Origin: Mammaliicoccus sciuri
Lineage (GTDB): Bacteria > Bacillota > Bacilli > Staphylococcales > Staphylococcaceae
Assembly (NCBI RefSeq): GCF_025561425.1
Contig: NZ_CP094824.1
Location: forward strand, 992,001-1,056,000
DNA: 64,000 bases
Direction: 5' to 3'
The first letter of the stretch is position 1; the number at the start of each line of letters is the position of its first letter. This document shows, in pieces, positions 63,039 to 64,000 of the stretch. The position numbers were made by a program, and so were the translations under genes. The notes beneath the pieces were generated by a model, which saw only the letters and a program-made list of their open reading frames with translations, was not told the origin of the DNA and did not search any database.

Positions 63039-64000
63039 TTACGTTTCAATTTTTGTAGGTGTTCTATGAACAAGTAATAGAATAAACACGATAAATACAA
63101 ACGCAGCAATCATCGTAAAGAATAATGTGCCATTTGATAATTGTATAATCGTTCCACCAAGCATTGGGCCAATGATACTACCGACACTAAATGACATGGC
63201 TATCATTAAATTACCAGCTGGTAGATTATGCTTTGGTGTTAAATCTGTCATAAAGCTTACACCTAATCCATAAAAAGATCCTGTAAATAGTCCTGCGATT
63301 AAGAATAATCCCATCATAATAAATGTACTCGTTGGTAAAAAGTCACCTAACATAAACACGATGCTGCCGATCAATGTTAATCCAGTTAATACTTTCTTTC
63401 TACCATGAATGTCACTAAACATGCCTAATGGTACTTGGAAAAGAATAGCACCAAGACTAAAAGCAGGTAAGATTAACGTAATACTTGTGACATCAAGTCC
63501 ATTTCTTAAACCATAAACAGGGAAGTTACTATGTAATCCTGCTTCAAATAATCCATATAATAGTGGAAACATAAACGCTATCCATGATGTTCTTATAACA
63601 TCTCCAAAGTTTTTTAACGTATTTAATATACTGACTGGTCTAACATTAGATGATGGGAATTCATTGTGTATTAACAGGACTAATGAAATTGTTATTAATG
63701 AAAGTATTGCTGAAAGGATAAATGGTAAAGCTTCCGAAACGTCTACAAGTTTAGCTAAAAGGGGTCCTAACATAAAACCTGCTGAGAAACTGAAACCATA
63801 AACAGAAATCGTTCTTCCTAATTTTTCTTTAGGTGTAATATGTGTTAACCAAGTTTGCGTGCTAAAGTGTAACATATTATCACCAATTCCAATTAATAGT
63901 CTTAAAATAAACCAAATAGATAATGTCTTTAAAGTTGGAAATAACAATAAAGATAAGGCAACTATGGCTCCACCAACTAATATCATATATTTAAACCCAG
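63039..64000 (-). CDS. MFS transporter (5' end beyond window)
   Basis: The frame stays open to the window edge (codons for GFKY precede the internal Met at 63986), so about 320 C-terminal residues are seen. Ten or so helices remain, with MFS motifs VYGFSFSAGFMLGPLLAKLVD (antiporter-like motif C, Gly/Pro) and FQVPLGMFSDIHGRKKVLTGL (motif A). Probably a drug or metabolite exporter of the MFS_1 family; the substrate is unknown. Confidence 0.85.
   Translation of the reverse strand, partial: GFKYMILVGGAIVALSLLLFPTLKTLSIWFILRLLIGIGDNMLHFSTQTWLTHITPKEKLGRTISVYGFSFSAGFMLGPLLAKLVDVSEALPFILSAILSLITISLVLLIHNEFPSSNVRPVSILNTLKNFGDVIRTSWIAFMFPLLYGLFEAGLHSNFPVYGLRNGLDVTSITLILPAFSLGAILFQVPLGMFSDIHGRKKVLTGLTLIGSIVFMLGDFLPTSTFIMMGLFLIAGLFTGSFYGLGVSFMTDLTPKHNLPAGNLMIAMSFSVGSIIGPMLGGTIIQLSNGTLFFTMIAAFVFIVFILLLVHRTPTKIET

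Overview
The window looks like a chromosome segment from a low-GC Firmicute of the family Staphylococcaceae. Support comes from an agr quorum-sensing locus with a delta-haemolysin gene, nos next to pheA, sdrH, mroQ, a pmt-type peptide exporter, an LPXTG surface protein, and the ydiF-rex-tatA-tatC ... CPBP protease-groES-groEL order shared with Bacillus. The gene content and the unusual hld and AgrD sequences make me favour the Mammaliicoccus (Staphylococcus sciuri) group over S. aureus itself. That is an inference, because no marker gene such as 16S rRNA is present.

Layout. 1-4.2 kb: partial ABC-F gene, redox repressor Rex, TatA/TatC, and a thiosulfate uptake pair (tsuA/tsuB). 4.2-6.8 kb: sucrose repressor and sucrose-6-phosphate hydrolase. 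6.9-7.9 kb: sdrH-like surface protein. 7.9-11.4 kb: a mobile region, in which an array of 41-bp hairpin repeats is split by an IS256-family element with an 8-bp target duplication and a frameshifted transposase. It is followed by an IS110-family element with a structured, bridge-RNA-like leader. 11.4-17.8 kb: M3 peptidase, two-domain polyphosphate:AMP phosphotransferase, mroQ, groES-groEL. 18-25.5 kb: acetyltransferase, ogt, aminotransferase, and a pmtR-A-B-B-C-D exporter operon. 25.5-31.8 kb: M20 hydrolase, gluconate operon, OFA-type transporter. 31.8-32.5 kb: a gene-free stretch that appears to encode an AgrA-controlled small RNA. 32.5-40.5 kb: mixed chromosomal genes. 40.6-43.8 kb: agrBDCA and a short RNAIII/hld. 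43.8-53.7 kb: lactonase, nitrilase, fetA and broken fetB, aldehyde dehydrogenase, ppaC, isochorismatase and others. 53.9-62.8 kb: pheA, nos and hisZGDCBHAFI. 63-64 kb: partial MFS transporter.

The most interesting theme is quorum sensing. MroQ (peptide maturation), SdrH, the Pmt exporter (secretion of phenol-soluble-modulin-like peptides) and agr/hld all lie within 40 kb. The agr locus has two AgrA-box pairs with 21-bp periodicity placed 38-40 bp ahead of a -10 box. A third such promoter occurs 10 kb away at 32012-32078 with no protein gene behind it. It would make a roughly 250-nt RNA with two hairpin loops, both containing UUCCCGG, the type of C-rich loop RNAIII uses against ribosome binding sites. 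The local RNAIII is very short (about 210 nt) and lacks such loops. I propose that the delta-toxin mRNA and the regulatory RNA are separate transcripts here. All calls come from reading the sequence; no database search was possible.
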